From: Acidobacteria bacterium RIFCSPHIGHO2_01_FULL_67_28
GTDB lineage: Bacteria; Acidobacteriota; Terriglobia; Acidiferrales; 2-02-FULL-67-57
Assembly: GCA_001766965.1 (NCBI GenBank)
Contig: MEKM01000062.1
Location: forward strand, 1 to 13,913
Direction of reading: 5' to 3'
DNA: 13,913 nucleotides
The notes beneath the pieces were generated by a model. The model ran no database searches. It was not told the origin of the DNA and was given only the letters and a program-made list of their open reading frames with translations. Position 1 is the stretch's first letter. Each line of letters starts with the position of its first letter. Below are positions 1 through 6,465 of the stretch, one piece after another. The translations under genes were made by a program, and so were the position numbers.

Positions 1-157
1 TGCCGAGGAAAAGCTCTTCGGCGAAGCGGAGCGTTTCGTGGTCCACCTTGCGGCCTTGCCAGAAGGCGGGGAGGAGCGAGGCCGGGTCGGGGCGGTCACC
101 CTCCCACTGAAACAGTAGCTGGAGCGCGCACTCGCGCGCCTTGCGGCGCCGGGGCAT
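1..157 (-). CDS. nusB: NusB transcription antitermination factor (N-terminal part)
   Basis: This is the first 52 codons of a gene that continues past the left edge. The reading starts at the ATG whose complement is at 155-157 and begins MPRRRKARECALQLLFQWEG. The basic start followed by a helix of the form RRxAREcALQLLFQ is the usual NusB opening. NusB binds boxA RNA together with NusE (S10) in rRNA antitermination complexes. The start lies one base after the ribH stop (TGA-C-ATG), so the two are tightly coupled and probably translated from one message; ribH-nusB adjacency is common in bacteria. The C-terminal helices cannot be judged because they are outside the window. Confidence 0.9.
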   Translation of the reverse strand, partial: MPRRRKARECALQLLFQWEGDRPDPASLLPAFWQGRKVDHETLRFAEELFLG

Positions 158-158
158 G

Positions 159-644
159 TCAGCGCTTCTTCTTGCCGCGGGCGGCGCGAGCGAGGAGCGT
201 GGCCATCTCGACGGCGGTGAGGGCGGCCTCGGCGCCCTTGTTGCCGGACTTGGCGCCGGCGCGGTCGATGGCCTGCTCGAGGGTATCGCAGGTGAGGACG
301 CCGAAAGCCATGGGCACGCCGGTTTCGACGGCGGCGAGCTGAACGCCGCGGGTGACCTCGGCGCTGATGAAGTCGAAATGCTGCGTGTCGCCGCGGAGGA
401 TGCAGCCGAGGCAGACGAGCGCGTGGTAGCGGCCGGTCTGGGCGAGCTGCTTCGCCGCCACGGGGATTTCAAAGGAGCCGGGGACGCGGACGACTTCGAT
501 TTTCTTTTCGTCGGCGCCGACGCGGGCAAGTGCATCGAGCGCGCCGCTCAAGAGCCGCTCGGTGACGAAGCTGTTGAAGCGGCTGACGACGATCGCGAGC
601 CGCAGTCCCTTGGCGCTCAAGTTGCCTTTGAGTTCACTTGCCAT
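159..644 (-). CDS. ribH: 6,7-dimethyl-8-ribityllumazine synthase
   Basis: The enzyme condenses 5-amino-6-ribitylamino-uracil with 3,4-dihydroxy-2-butanone 4-phosphate, the penultimate step of riboflavin synthesis; the family forms pentamers or 60-mer capsids in the cytoplasm. At 161 residues it has normal family length (E. coli about 156). Visible motifs are the substrate-binding VPGSFEIP (residues 54-61), GCILRGDTQHFDFI (80-93) with the phosphate-binding Arg/Thr and the catalytic-site His at about 89, GVLTCDTLEQAIDR, and GNKGAEAA. The C-terminus is a lysine/arginine-rich tail (GKKKR). The Shine-Dalgarno is weak. The gene is 45 bases downstream of the enoyl-CoA hydratase stop, a gap filled by a short repeat, and one base from nusB. 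Confidence 0.96.
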   Translation of the reverse strand: MASELKGNLSAKGLRLAIVVSRFNSFVTERLLSGALDALARVGADEKKIEVVRVPGSFEIPVAAKQLAQTGRYHALVCLGCILRGDTQHFDFISAEVTRGVQLAAVETGVPMAFGVLTCDTLEQAIDRAGAKSGNKGAEAALTAVEMATLLARAARGKKKR

Positions 645-653
645 GACAGCCTA

Positions 654-687
654 TTTCACCACAGAGGCACAGAGAACACAGAGAAAA
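654..687. repeat. Interspersed repeat of the CACAGAGGCACAGAGAACAC type
   Basis: The gap between ribH and the upstream hydratase gene is almost entirely this purine-patterned 34-base element (CACAGAGG-CACAGAGAACACAGAG). I recognise it as a widespread interspersed repeat in many bacterial genomes, often mistranslated as HHRGTENTE or TTEAQRTQ; two overlapping plus-strand ORFs here show those peptides. Its function is unknown. The sequence identity is seen directly; the claim of wide distribution is from memory. Confidence 0.7.
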
Positions 688-689
688 AC

Positions 690-1472
690 TTACCGGCCGG
701 TGAATTTGGCCGGGCGCTTCTCGAGGAAAGCCCGCGTGCCTTCCTTCATGTCTTCGGTCGTGCAGCAGAGGCTGAAGAGCGTGGCCTCGAGGAACAGCCC
801 TTCGGCCTGCGGCATCTCCAGCCCGCGGTTGACCGCCTCGATCGCGAAGCGCACGGCCAGCGGGGCGTTGGCGGCAATCTTCTTCGCCATGGCCTCGGCT
901 TCCCCCACCAGGTCGGCCGGTGGCACGACTTCGTTCACGAGGCCGATGGCGAGCGCTTGCTGGGCGGTGATCTGCTCGCCGGTCATCACCAGCTGCAGGG
1001 CGCGGCCCTTGCCCACGAGACGCGCCAGGCGCTGCGTGCCGCCGTAGCCGGGGATGATGCCGAGCTTCACTTCCGGCTGGCCCAGCTTGGCGTTTTCCGA
1101 CGCGATGCGGATATGGCAGGCCATCGCCAGCTCGCAGCCGCCGCCGAGCGCAAAGCCGTTGACGGCGGCGATGAAGGGCTTGGGCGAGGCTTCGATGCGG
1201 TCGAGCACCGACTGGCCAAAGAGGCCGTAGTCGCGCCCGGCCACGGGCGTAAGCTGGGCGAGCTCGTTGATGTCGGCCCCGGCGACGAAGGCCTTCTCGC
1301 CGGCGCCGGTGAGGATGGCGACGCGCACCGTCTCGTCAGCGATGACTTCGCGCACGCAGGCGTCGAGCTCTTCGAGCGTCCGCCGGTTGAGCGCGTTCAG
1401 GACTTTGGGGCGGTTGAGGGTGATGAGGGCGACGGCGTCGCGCTTTTCATAGAGCAGGTTTTCGTAGGGCAT
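690..1472 (-). CDS. Enoyl-CoA hydratase (crotonase family)
   Basis: A 260-residue crotonase that adds water across a trans-2-enoyl-CoA double bond, here most likely crotonyl-CoA to 3-hydroxybutyryl-CoA in the cytoplasm. Motifs in order are LITLNRPKVLNALN, the CoA/oxyanion loop AFVAGADINEL, NGFALGGGCELAMACHIRIA with the first catalytic Glu, and LGQPEVKLGIIPGYGGTQRL with the second Glu; both catalytic glutamates are present. The usual Asp after the ACx position is a His (MACHIRIA), a mild oddity. I chose the ATG at 1472 (MPYENLLYEKRD) because GAGGTGA sits 6 bases upstream and the family begins there. The frame stays open to 1538, but the extra 22 codons are read from an intergenic repeat. It follows the dehydrogenase by 75 bases on the same strand. 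Confidence 0.92.
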   Translation of the reverse strand: MPYENLLYEKRDAVALITLNRPKVLNALNRRTLEELDACVREVIADETVRVAILTGAGEKAFVAGADINELAQLTPVAGRDYGLFGQSVLDRIEASPKPFIAAVNGFALGGGCELAMACHIRIASENAKLGQPEVKLGIIPGYGGTQRLARLVGKGRALQLVMTGEQITAQQALAIGLVNEVVPPADLVGEAEAMAKKIAANAPLAVRFAIEAVNRGLEMPQAEGLFLEATLFSLCCTTEDMKEGTRAFLEKRPAKFTGR

Positions 1473-1494
1473 GTCTGTCACCTCACAAACTACA

Positions 1495-1547
1495 AATGCA
1501 GATCCCTCGTCCCGAGCGTTCGGGACTCGGGATGACATTCGCTGCGC
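1495..1547. repeat. Palindromic intergenic repeat with GTCCCGA/TCGGGAC hairpin
   Basis: The gap between the dehydrogenase stop and the hydratase start holds a 7-bp stem GTCCCGA (1509-1515), loop GCGT, TCGGGAC (1520-1526). It is set in the context GTCATCCCGAG...GAGGGATCTGCATTT on the minus strand, ending against ATTCGCTGCGCTCATG at the dehydrogenase stop. I recognise this as one of the common GTCAT-CCCGAG...GGATCTGCA interspersed repeats. It shares the GTCCCGA/TCGGGAC arms with the palindrome inside the thiolase gene at 2586-2607. It could form a structure in the polycistronic message. Confidence 0.65.
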
Positions 1548-2438
1548 TCATGTCAATTGCAGGTTCATCGGCTTCGGGTTCTTGGGGTCGGCGTAGTCGT
1601 AGAAGCCGCGGCCGGACTTGCGGCCGTTCCAGCCGGCGGTGACCAGGCGCTTCAGGAGCGGCGGCGGGGCGAAGCGCGGCTCGCGGTACTCGTCGAACAT
1701 AATCTCGGCGATGAAAAGCGTGGTGTCGAGCCCCACGAAGTCAAGCAGGGTGAAGGGCCCCATGGGGTGGTTCAAGCCGAGGTGGATGGACTTGTCAATG
1801 TCGGGGATGGAGCCGAAGCCCTGCTCGAGGGCGCGGATGGAGTCGAGCAAGTAAGGGATGAGCAGGCGGTTGACGATGAACCCCACCCGGTCCCACGTCC
1901 GCACCGGGACTTTCCCGAGCTTCTCGGCGAATTGCACGCCGGTCTCGAACACCTCGTCCGCCGTCTGAATCGTGCGGATGACTTCGACGAGCTTCATCAG
2001 CGGCACCGGGTTCATGAAATGCAGCCCGATGAAGCGCTCCGGCCGGCCGGTGGCGGCGGCCATCTCGGTGATGGAAATCGAAGAGGTGTTCGACGCCAGG
2101 ACGGTGTGCTTGGGGCAGAGCTTGTCGAGCTCGGCGAAGAGCTCTTTCTTGAGCTTGGGGTTTTCGGTGACGGCTTCGATGACGAGGTCGCAGTTCTTCA
2201 GGTCGCTGACGGCGGTGGTGCGCTTGATGCGGCTCAAGGTGTTTTTCTTTTCGACTTCGGAGAGCTGGTTTTTCTCGACGAACTTCTGCAGGCTCTTTTC
2301 GATGATGCCCATGCCCTTGTCGAGCAGCTGGTCGTTGACTTCGCGCACCACGACCGAGAAGCCCGACATGGCCGCCACCTGCGTGATCCCCGAGCCCATC
2401 AGCCCGCAGCCCACCACTCCTACCACTTGAATGTCCAT
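1548..2438 (-). CDS. 3-hydroxybutyryl-CoA dehydrogenase
   Basis: A 296-residue NAD(P)-dependent enzyme interconverting acetoacetyl-CoA and 3-hydroxybutyryl-CoA. The N-terminal Rossmann fold shows GCGLMGSG (residues 10-17). The active site is visible: NTSS (117-120), LHFMNPVPLMKLVEV with catalytic His140, and Asn190 in VGFIVNRLL. The C-terminal helical dimerisation domain carries GLNHPMGPFTLLDFVGLD and ends with the usual GRKSGRGFYDY. Length is that of single-domain Hbd/PaaH/FadB2 proteins, not the FadB fusion. The ATG at 2438 has GGAGGG 7 bases upstream. The last codons and stop (LQLT, TGA) adjoin a repeat. Neighbours on both sides supply the preceding and following steps of the pathway. Confidence 0.95.
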   Translation of the reverse strand: MDIQVVGVVGCGLMGSGITQVAAMSGFSVVVREVNDQLLDKGMGIIEKSLQKFVEKNQLSEVEKKNTLSRIKRTTAVSDLKNCDLVIEAVTENPKLKKELFAELDKLCPKHTVLASNTSSISITEMAAATGRPERFIGLHFMNPVPLMKLVEVIRTIQTADEVFETGVQFAEKLGKVPVRTWDRVGFIVNRLLIPYLLDSIRALEQGFGSIPDIDKSIHLGLNHPMGPFTLLDFVGLDTTLFIAEIMFDEYREPRFAPPPLLKRLVTAGWNGRKSGRGFYDYADPKNPKPMNLQLT

Positions 2439-2453
2439 TGGCTTTCCCTCCCA

Positions 2454-2514
2454 CCCTCGGGCGGAAGCCCAAGGGCTCGTCAGTTGAAACGTACGGCCTG
2501 CCTGCGGCGGGCAG
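2454..2514. repeat. Intergenic hairpin pair between thiolase and dehydrogenase genes
   Basis: Two structures fill this gap. At 2454-2475 there is a 9-bp stem CCCTCGGGC / GCCCAAGGG with loop GGAA and one wobble pair; in the minus-strand message it lies three bases upstream of the GGAGGG ribosome site of the dehydrogenase gene, so it could affect ribosome access. At 2496-2514 there is GCCTGCCTGCGGCGGGCAG, which matches the CCTGCCTGCGGCAGGCAG palindrome at 10993 with one difference over 18 bases, so the two belong to the same repeat family. Confidence 0.6.
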
Positions 2515-2516
2515 AC

Positions 2517-3713
2517 TTAGGAAACCGACTCCACGATGACGGCGATGCCCTGGCCGCCGCCGATGCAGGCGGTGGCCAGGCCGTAGCGTCCCGAAGCTTC
2601 GGGACGCCGGCGGAGCTCGTGGAGCAGCGTCAGCACCAGGCGCGTCCCCGTCGCCCCCAGCGGATGCCCGAGGGCAATGGCGCCGCCGTTGACGTTGGTT
2701 TTCGCGCGGTCGAGCCCGAGCTCCTTCTCCACCGCCAGGTACTGCGGCGCGAAGGCTTCGTTCACTTCGACCAGGTCAATGTCCTTGAGCTGCAAACCGG
2801 CTTTGGCCAACGCCGCGCGGCTCGCCGGCACCGGGCCGATGCCCATAATCGTCGGCTCGACCCCCGCCACCGCCCACGACACCAGCCGCCCGAGCGGCTT
2901 GAGTTTCTTCTCCTTCGCGATCTTGTCGGTCGTCACCACCACCGCGGCGCCGCCGTCGACAATGCCGCTGGCGTTCCCGGCGGTGAGGATGCCGTCGGGG
3001 CGGAAGGCAGGCGGGAGTTTCGCCAGGCCTTCAAGCGTCGTCTCCGGCCGGCGGTTGTCGTCTTCGCCGAAGAGGGTCGTGCCCTTCTTCGACTTGATCT
3101 CGACGGGAACAATCTCATCCTTCATGCGGGAAGCCTTGTAGGCGGCGTCAGCGCGCTGCTGGCTCAAGAGCGCGTACTCGTCAGAGGCCTGCCGCGTGAT
3201 GCCGCACTGCCGCGCCAAGTTTTCGGCAGTGTCCGACATATAGCAGCCGCAGTAGGAGTCCTTGAGCGCGACCATCAGCGAATCTTCCAGCGCGCCCTGG
3301 CCGAGGCCAAATCCCCAGCGCGCCCCGCGGATGACGTGCGGCGCCTGGCTCATCGACTCCATCCCGCCGGCGAGCACCATCCGCGCTTCGCCGAGCAGCA
3401 GCCGGTGCGCCGCCTGGATGATGGACTCCATCCCCGAGCCGCACAGGCGGTTCACGGTGACCGCCGGCACCTCTTTCGGCAGGCCCGCCTTCAGCCCCAC
3501 GTGGCGCGCGCCGTAGATGGCGTCGCCCGAGGTCTGCAAAGCGTTGCCGATGATGACGTGGTCGAACTCGGCGGGCTCGACGCGGCTGCGCTCGATGGCC
3601 GCGCGGGCGGCCAGAGCCCCGAGCTCAATAGCGGAGAGGTCCCGCAGCGCGCCGCCGTAGCGCCCCATGGGGGTGCGGGCGCCGGCCAGGAGAACGATGT
3701 CGCGCGGCTCCAT
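2517..3713 (-). CDS. Acetyl-CoA acetyltransferase (thiolase)
   Basis: A 398-residue thiolase that condenses two acetyl-CoA to acetoacetyl-CoA, or the reverse. The acyl-accepting Cys91 lies in NRLCGSGMES, followed by GGMESMSQAPHV. NEAFAPQ, the catalytic His350 in ALGHPLGATG and Cys383 in TACIGGGQG complete the active site. I chose ATG at 3713 (MEPRDIVLLAGARTPMG), which matches the family; the frame is open 11 codons further, into the end of the upstream TPR gene. The stop of that gene is 13 bases upstream, so the two are likely cotranscribed; the Shine-Dalgarno is weak. One oddity: between HEL and GRYGLATACIG the protein has RRRPEAS, about three residues more than typical thiolases, encoded by a perfect palindrome. 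AtoB/PhaA-type substrate range is inferred from the two neighbours. Confidence 0.94.
   Translation of the reverse strand: MEPRDIVLLAGARTPMGRYGGALRDLSAIELGALAARAAIERSRVEPAEFDHVIIGNALQTSGDAIYGARHVGLKAGLPKEVPAVTVNRLCGSGMESIIQAAHRLLLGEARMVLAGGMESMSQAPHVIRGARWGFGLGQGALEDSLMVALKDSYCGCYMSDTAENLARQCGITRQASDEYALLSQQRADAAYKASRMKDEIVPVEIKSKKGTTLFGEDDNRRPETTLEGLAKLPPAFRPDGILTAGNASGIVDGGAAVVVTTDKIAKEKKLKPLGRLVSWAVAGVEPTIMGIGPVPASRAALAKAGLQLKDIDLVEVNEAFAPQYLAVEKELGLDRAKTNVNGGAIALGHPLGATGTRLVLTLLHELRRRPEASGRYGLATACIGGGQGIAVIVESVS
2586..2607. repeat. Perfect 22-bp palindrome inside the thiolase coding sequence
   Basis: The arms GCGTCCCGAAG (2586-2596) and CTTCGGGACGC (2597-2607) are exact inverse complements with no loop. 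They encode about residues 369-376 (RPEASGR) between the last active-site His and Cys of the thiolase. The GTCCCGA/TCGGGAC core is shared with the intergenic repeat at 1509-1526, which suggests that a repeat unit landed in frame in the gene. Confidence 0.8.
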
Positions 3714-3726
3714 AGTTGGACCGGGA

Positions 3727-6270
3727 CTAGCGGACAACCACCGCATTGCCTTTCTTGCGGGCTTCCTCGAGCGAGATTTCGGCGCGGTTGATGACGTCGG
3801 TGACGATGTCGAGCGGGTCGTAATCGGGCCGCACGGCGGCTTCGCTCACCCCGGCGCTGAAGGTGAGCGAGTCCTTGCCCTCGGGCAGCTTGAGCGCCGC
3901 CAGCTGCTTGCGGAGTTTCTCGACCACCGGCTGGACTTTCTGGGCGGTGGTGTCGCCCAGCACCACGGCCAGCGAGGTGGCGCTGTAGCGGATGGCGAGG
4001 TCGTTCTGGCGGACAGTGCTCAAGACGGCGTCGCCGCACTGCTGCATGAACTTCTGCATGGGACCCTCGCCCACCTGGCGCATCAAGGCGTTGCCTTTGT
4101 CGAGCTCGAACAGGGCCACCACCAGGGGCGTGCCCTGGGTCTTGGCACGGCTGACCTCGCCCACCACGCAGTCGAGGTAGCTCGAGCGCCCCAGCAGCCC
4201 CGTGGAGGCGTCGGCCACCGAGAAGGTCTTCATCAACGAGCGCAGCTTGGTGTTGGTGATGGCGGTCTCGGCCTGGTCGGCGATGGCACGCAGCAGGTAG
4301 ACCTCGTTCGGGCGCCACTGCCGCACCCGGTCGGCCTGGCTCAACACGATCAGCCCCACCGGCTCCTGCTTTTCCTTGTCGATGAGCGGCATGGCCAGCA
4401 CCGACTGCGAGCCCACCTGCTTCAAGTCCGGCGTCAGGTTGACGTCCATCACCAGGCCGTTCTCGGGGTCGAGCCTCTGCTGCCCCAGCAGCCCCAGCAG
4501 CTTCAACACCGTCGGCCCCGGCGACTGCGGCACCCCCGGCGAGCAGAACTCCACCGCCGTCGAAGGCGGCGACCCTGGCCGCCCCAGCGCCCCCAGGCAG
4601 CGGCTGGCCTTCAGGTACTTGCCCAGCTCGCTCACCGCCGTGTGCAGCACCGTTTTGGCCGTGCCCTGGCGGTAGAGGACGTGAGTGATTTCGGAGATCT
4701 TGGCCAGGTCGCTCACCGTCTCGCCGCCGGTGGCCGGGGGCGGCGGCGCCGCAGCGGCGGCGGCGGCCTCGGCCGGCGCCCCGCCGGGCGGGGGCGGCGT
4801 GACCCCGGGCGGCATGTAGCCCGAGAGCTCGAACAGCTTGTAGAGCCTCTCGTTGCGGGAGCCTTCCGCAGGGAACATCTGGTGAATCTTCTGCAGCTTC
4901 TCGATGGCCTTGGCCTTGAGGGAGTACTGGACGAAAATCTCGGCCTGCACGATGAGGTCTTCCAGCACGGCCTGGGCTTGCGCCGGGCCGGCGGGGGCGG
5001 CGGCAGCTTCTTCGACCTTCTCGTCCGACTTGGCGAAGACGGAGGCCTGGCCGGTGACGGTGGCGCCGCTGGTGATGCGGGAGGCGACGGCGCGGAAGCG
5101 CACCTCGTCGATCTTGCCCTGGAGCGCCTCCAGGCGCTTGGGGTTGGCGAAGTCGTAGGGGTCGATGTCAATCAGCCGCTCCAGGGCGTCGGCGGCGCGG
5201 GCGAATTCCGTCCCCTGGCAGTACATCTCGAAGAGTTTGCCGAGCACCATCCCATAGCGGCCTTCCTGGTTGGCTTCGTTGAAGGTGGAGGCGGCGAACT
5301 CCGCCAGCGGCGCCAGCGAATCGTTGGCCTTGAAGACGACCTCCAGCTTCTCGATGAACTCCTTCTGGCGCTTGGCGGCGGCCAGGTTTTCCTTGACGCG
5401 GCGCAGCACCTCGACCGCCTTCTCCGCCTTCTTCTCCTTGCAGTAGATGTCGGCCAGCTCGAACATGCGCTCGTAGCCGTCGGGGCTGGCCTTGTAACGG
5501 GTGGTGATGACTTCTTCGGCTTCCGCCAGGCGCTTTTCGGCGAGCAGGGCCGTGCTCAAGGTGTCGAGCACCGCCTGGTCCTGCTCGCTTTCGGCGTAGA
5601 GCGGCATCAGCAGGTCGGCGGCCTGCTTGTGGTGGCCGCGATCCACGTGCGACTGGGCCAGGCTCAAGGCCGTGCTGCGCTCGGGGGCCAGCTCGTAGGC
5701 CCGGCTCAAGAACTCGAGCGCCCGGTCGGGGTTCTCCGGCCGCAGCAGCTGCCCGGCGCGCAGGAAAGCCTTGGCGGCGATGTCCGCCTTGCCCTGCTTG
5801 GTGGCCTGCTCCCCGAGCTTGATATGGGTGTCGGCGTTTTCGGTTTCAATCTCGGCCAGGCGCTGCAGGGCGTCGAGCGTGCCGGCGGCGTTGCCGGCCT
5901 TCTGGAAGAGCTCGAGGGCGCTGCGGAAGGCCTCGGCGGCCTCGTCGTTCTTGCGGCTGCGCTGCAGCAGCAGCCCCAGCCGCGCCACGCGCTCCGGCGG
6001 CTGCGGGACGCCCTGGAGCGACTTGCGGAAGAGCGGCACCGCCCGGGTGGCGTCGTTCTTCTCGCAGTACTTGTCGAAGAGCTCGCCGTAGTAGCCGAGC
6101 GCCTGCTCGCTCTTGCCGCCCTTGGCCGAGAGGTCGCCCATCGAGCGCAGGTAGTCGAGGTTCTGCGGGGCCAGCTTGTAGGCGGCGGCGTACTCCTGGA
6201 CGGCGTCGAGGAGCTTGCCTTTGCTGACGTACTTCTCCGCCTTTTCGAGATGCTTCTCGATGTCCGCCAT
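3727..6270 (-). CDS. TPR protein with GAF and degenerate GGDEF domains (probable c-di-GMP receptor)
   Basis: An 847-residue cytoplasmic protein with no signal peptide. Residues 1 to about 470 are helical repeats of TPR type (for example AEKYVSKGKLLDAVQEYAAA, and repeated KxxEAAEAFRxALEL-like units). A Pro/Ala-rich linker spans about 485-514. A GAF-like domain follows (about 516-680: AMPLIDKEKQEPVGLIVLS, ending RAIADQAETAITN). Residues 685-847 are a GGDEF fold (STGLLGRSSYL, FELDKGNALMRQVGEG, LTFSAGVSE) in which the signature GGDEF is replaced by SATSL (RYSATSLAVVL, about 759-770). It therefore cannot make c-di-GMP by the known mechanism. RQND sits exactly five residues before the lost signature, which is the spacing of the RxxD inhibitory c-di-GMP site. 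GAF plus dead GGDEF with I-site is the known layout of PelD receptors. It heads the acyl-CoA operon; AAGGA lies 9 bases before the ATG. Confidence 0.85.
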   Translation of the reverse strand: MADIEKHLEKAEKYVSKGKLLDAVQEYAAAYKLAPQNLDYLRSMGDLSAKGGKSEQALGYYGELFDKYCEKNDATRAVPLFRKSLQGVPQPPERVARLGLLLQRSRKNDEAAEAFRSALELFQKAGNAAGTLDALQRLAEIETENADTHIKLGEQATKQGKADIAAKAFLRAGQLLRPENPDRALEFLSRAYELAPERSTALSLAQSHVDRGHHKQAADLLMPLYAESEQDQAVLDTLSTALLAEKRLAEAEEVITTRYKASPDGYERMFELADIYCKEKKAEKAVEVLRRVKENLAAAKRQKEFIEKLEVVFKANDSLAPLAEFAASTFNEANQEGRYGMVLGKLFEMYCQGTEFARAADALERLIDIDPYDFANPKRLEALQGKIDEVRFRAVASRITSGATVTGQASVFAKSDEKVEEAAAAPAGPAQAQAVLEDLIVQAEIFVQYSLKAKAIEKLQKIHQMFPAEGSRNERLYKLFELSGYMPPGVTPPPPGGAPAEAAAAAAAPPPPATGGETVSDLAKISEITHVLYRQGTAKTVLHTAVSELGKYLKASRCLGALGRPGSPPSTAVEFCSPGVPQSPGPTVLKLLGLLGQQRLDPENGLVMDVNLTPDLKQVGSQSVLAMPLIDKEKQEPVGLIVLSQADRVRQWRPNEVYLLRAIADQAETAITNTKLRSLMKTFSVADASTGLLGRSSYLDCVVGEVSRAKTQGTPLVVALFELDKGNALMRQVGEGPMQKFMQQCGDAVLSTVRQNDLAIRYSATSLAVVLGDTTAQKVQPVVEKLRKQLAALKLPEGKDSLTFSAGVSEAAVRPDYDPLDIVTDVINRAEISLEEARKKGNAVVVR

Positions 6271-6465
6271 GCGCTTGGGTCCTTCGGCCGAGGCCCGGCC
6301 GCCTCACCCCCCGAGGCCGGCCTGCCCGCGGTCGGGGCCACGGGCAAAGACTAACTATAATACCGAAGGCCGCTCCCCGCCAACCGCTTTTCCCCGCTAC
6401 CGCCCGGCCCTACCCGCCCCGGTCAAGCTGTGGCACACTGGAGGTTTGGAACCCGTGTGCCGACC
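6271..6465. promoter_or_regulatory. Divergent promoter region between the TPR gene and lepA
   Basis: This 195-base gap separates two divergent genes. A perfect TATAAT is at 6356-6361 on the plus strand but has no good -35 box at the right distance. The overlapping minus-strand reading gives TATAGT at 6359-6354, which would start a transcript about 75 bases before the TPR gene. This is the only AT-rich spot in the gap, so shared or overlapping divergent promoters are plausible. The part nearest the TPR gene is very GC-rich with repeated CCGAGGCC. Confidence 0.4.

Noticed and set aside
3491..4318. Minus-strand ORF bridging the TPR gene and thiolase in another frame, as a possible fusion or frameshift
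   Set aside because: Both flanking genes are complete in their own frames with proper stop and start 13 bases apart; the bridging frame is a shadow.
141..6354. Long plus-strand ORFs (141-1535, 1557-3791, 3667-6354) opposite the acyl-CoA operon
   Set aside because: They are antisense to genes with clear family motifs, are rich in Gly/Ala/Arg/His with no recognisable domains, and cross gene borders; they are open frames caused by high GC.
6430..6465. Upstream GTG start for lepA (twelve extra residues)
   Set aside because: The Shine-Dalgarno at 6440 lies after that GTG, and LepA proteins start close to IRNFSIIAH, favouring 6466 or at most 6457.
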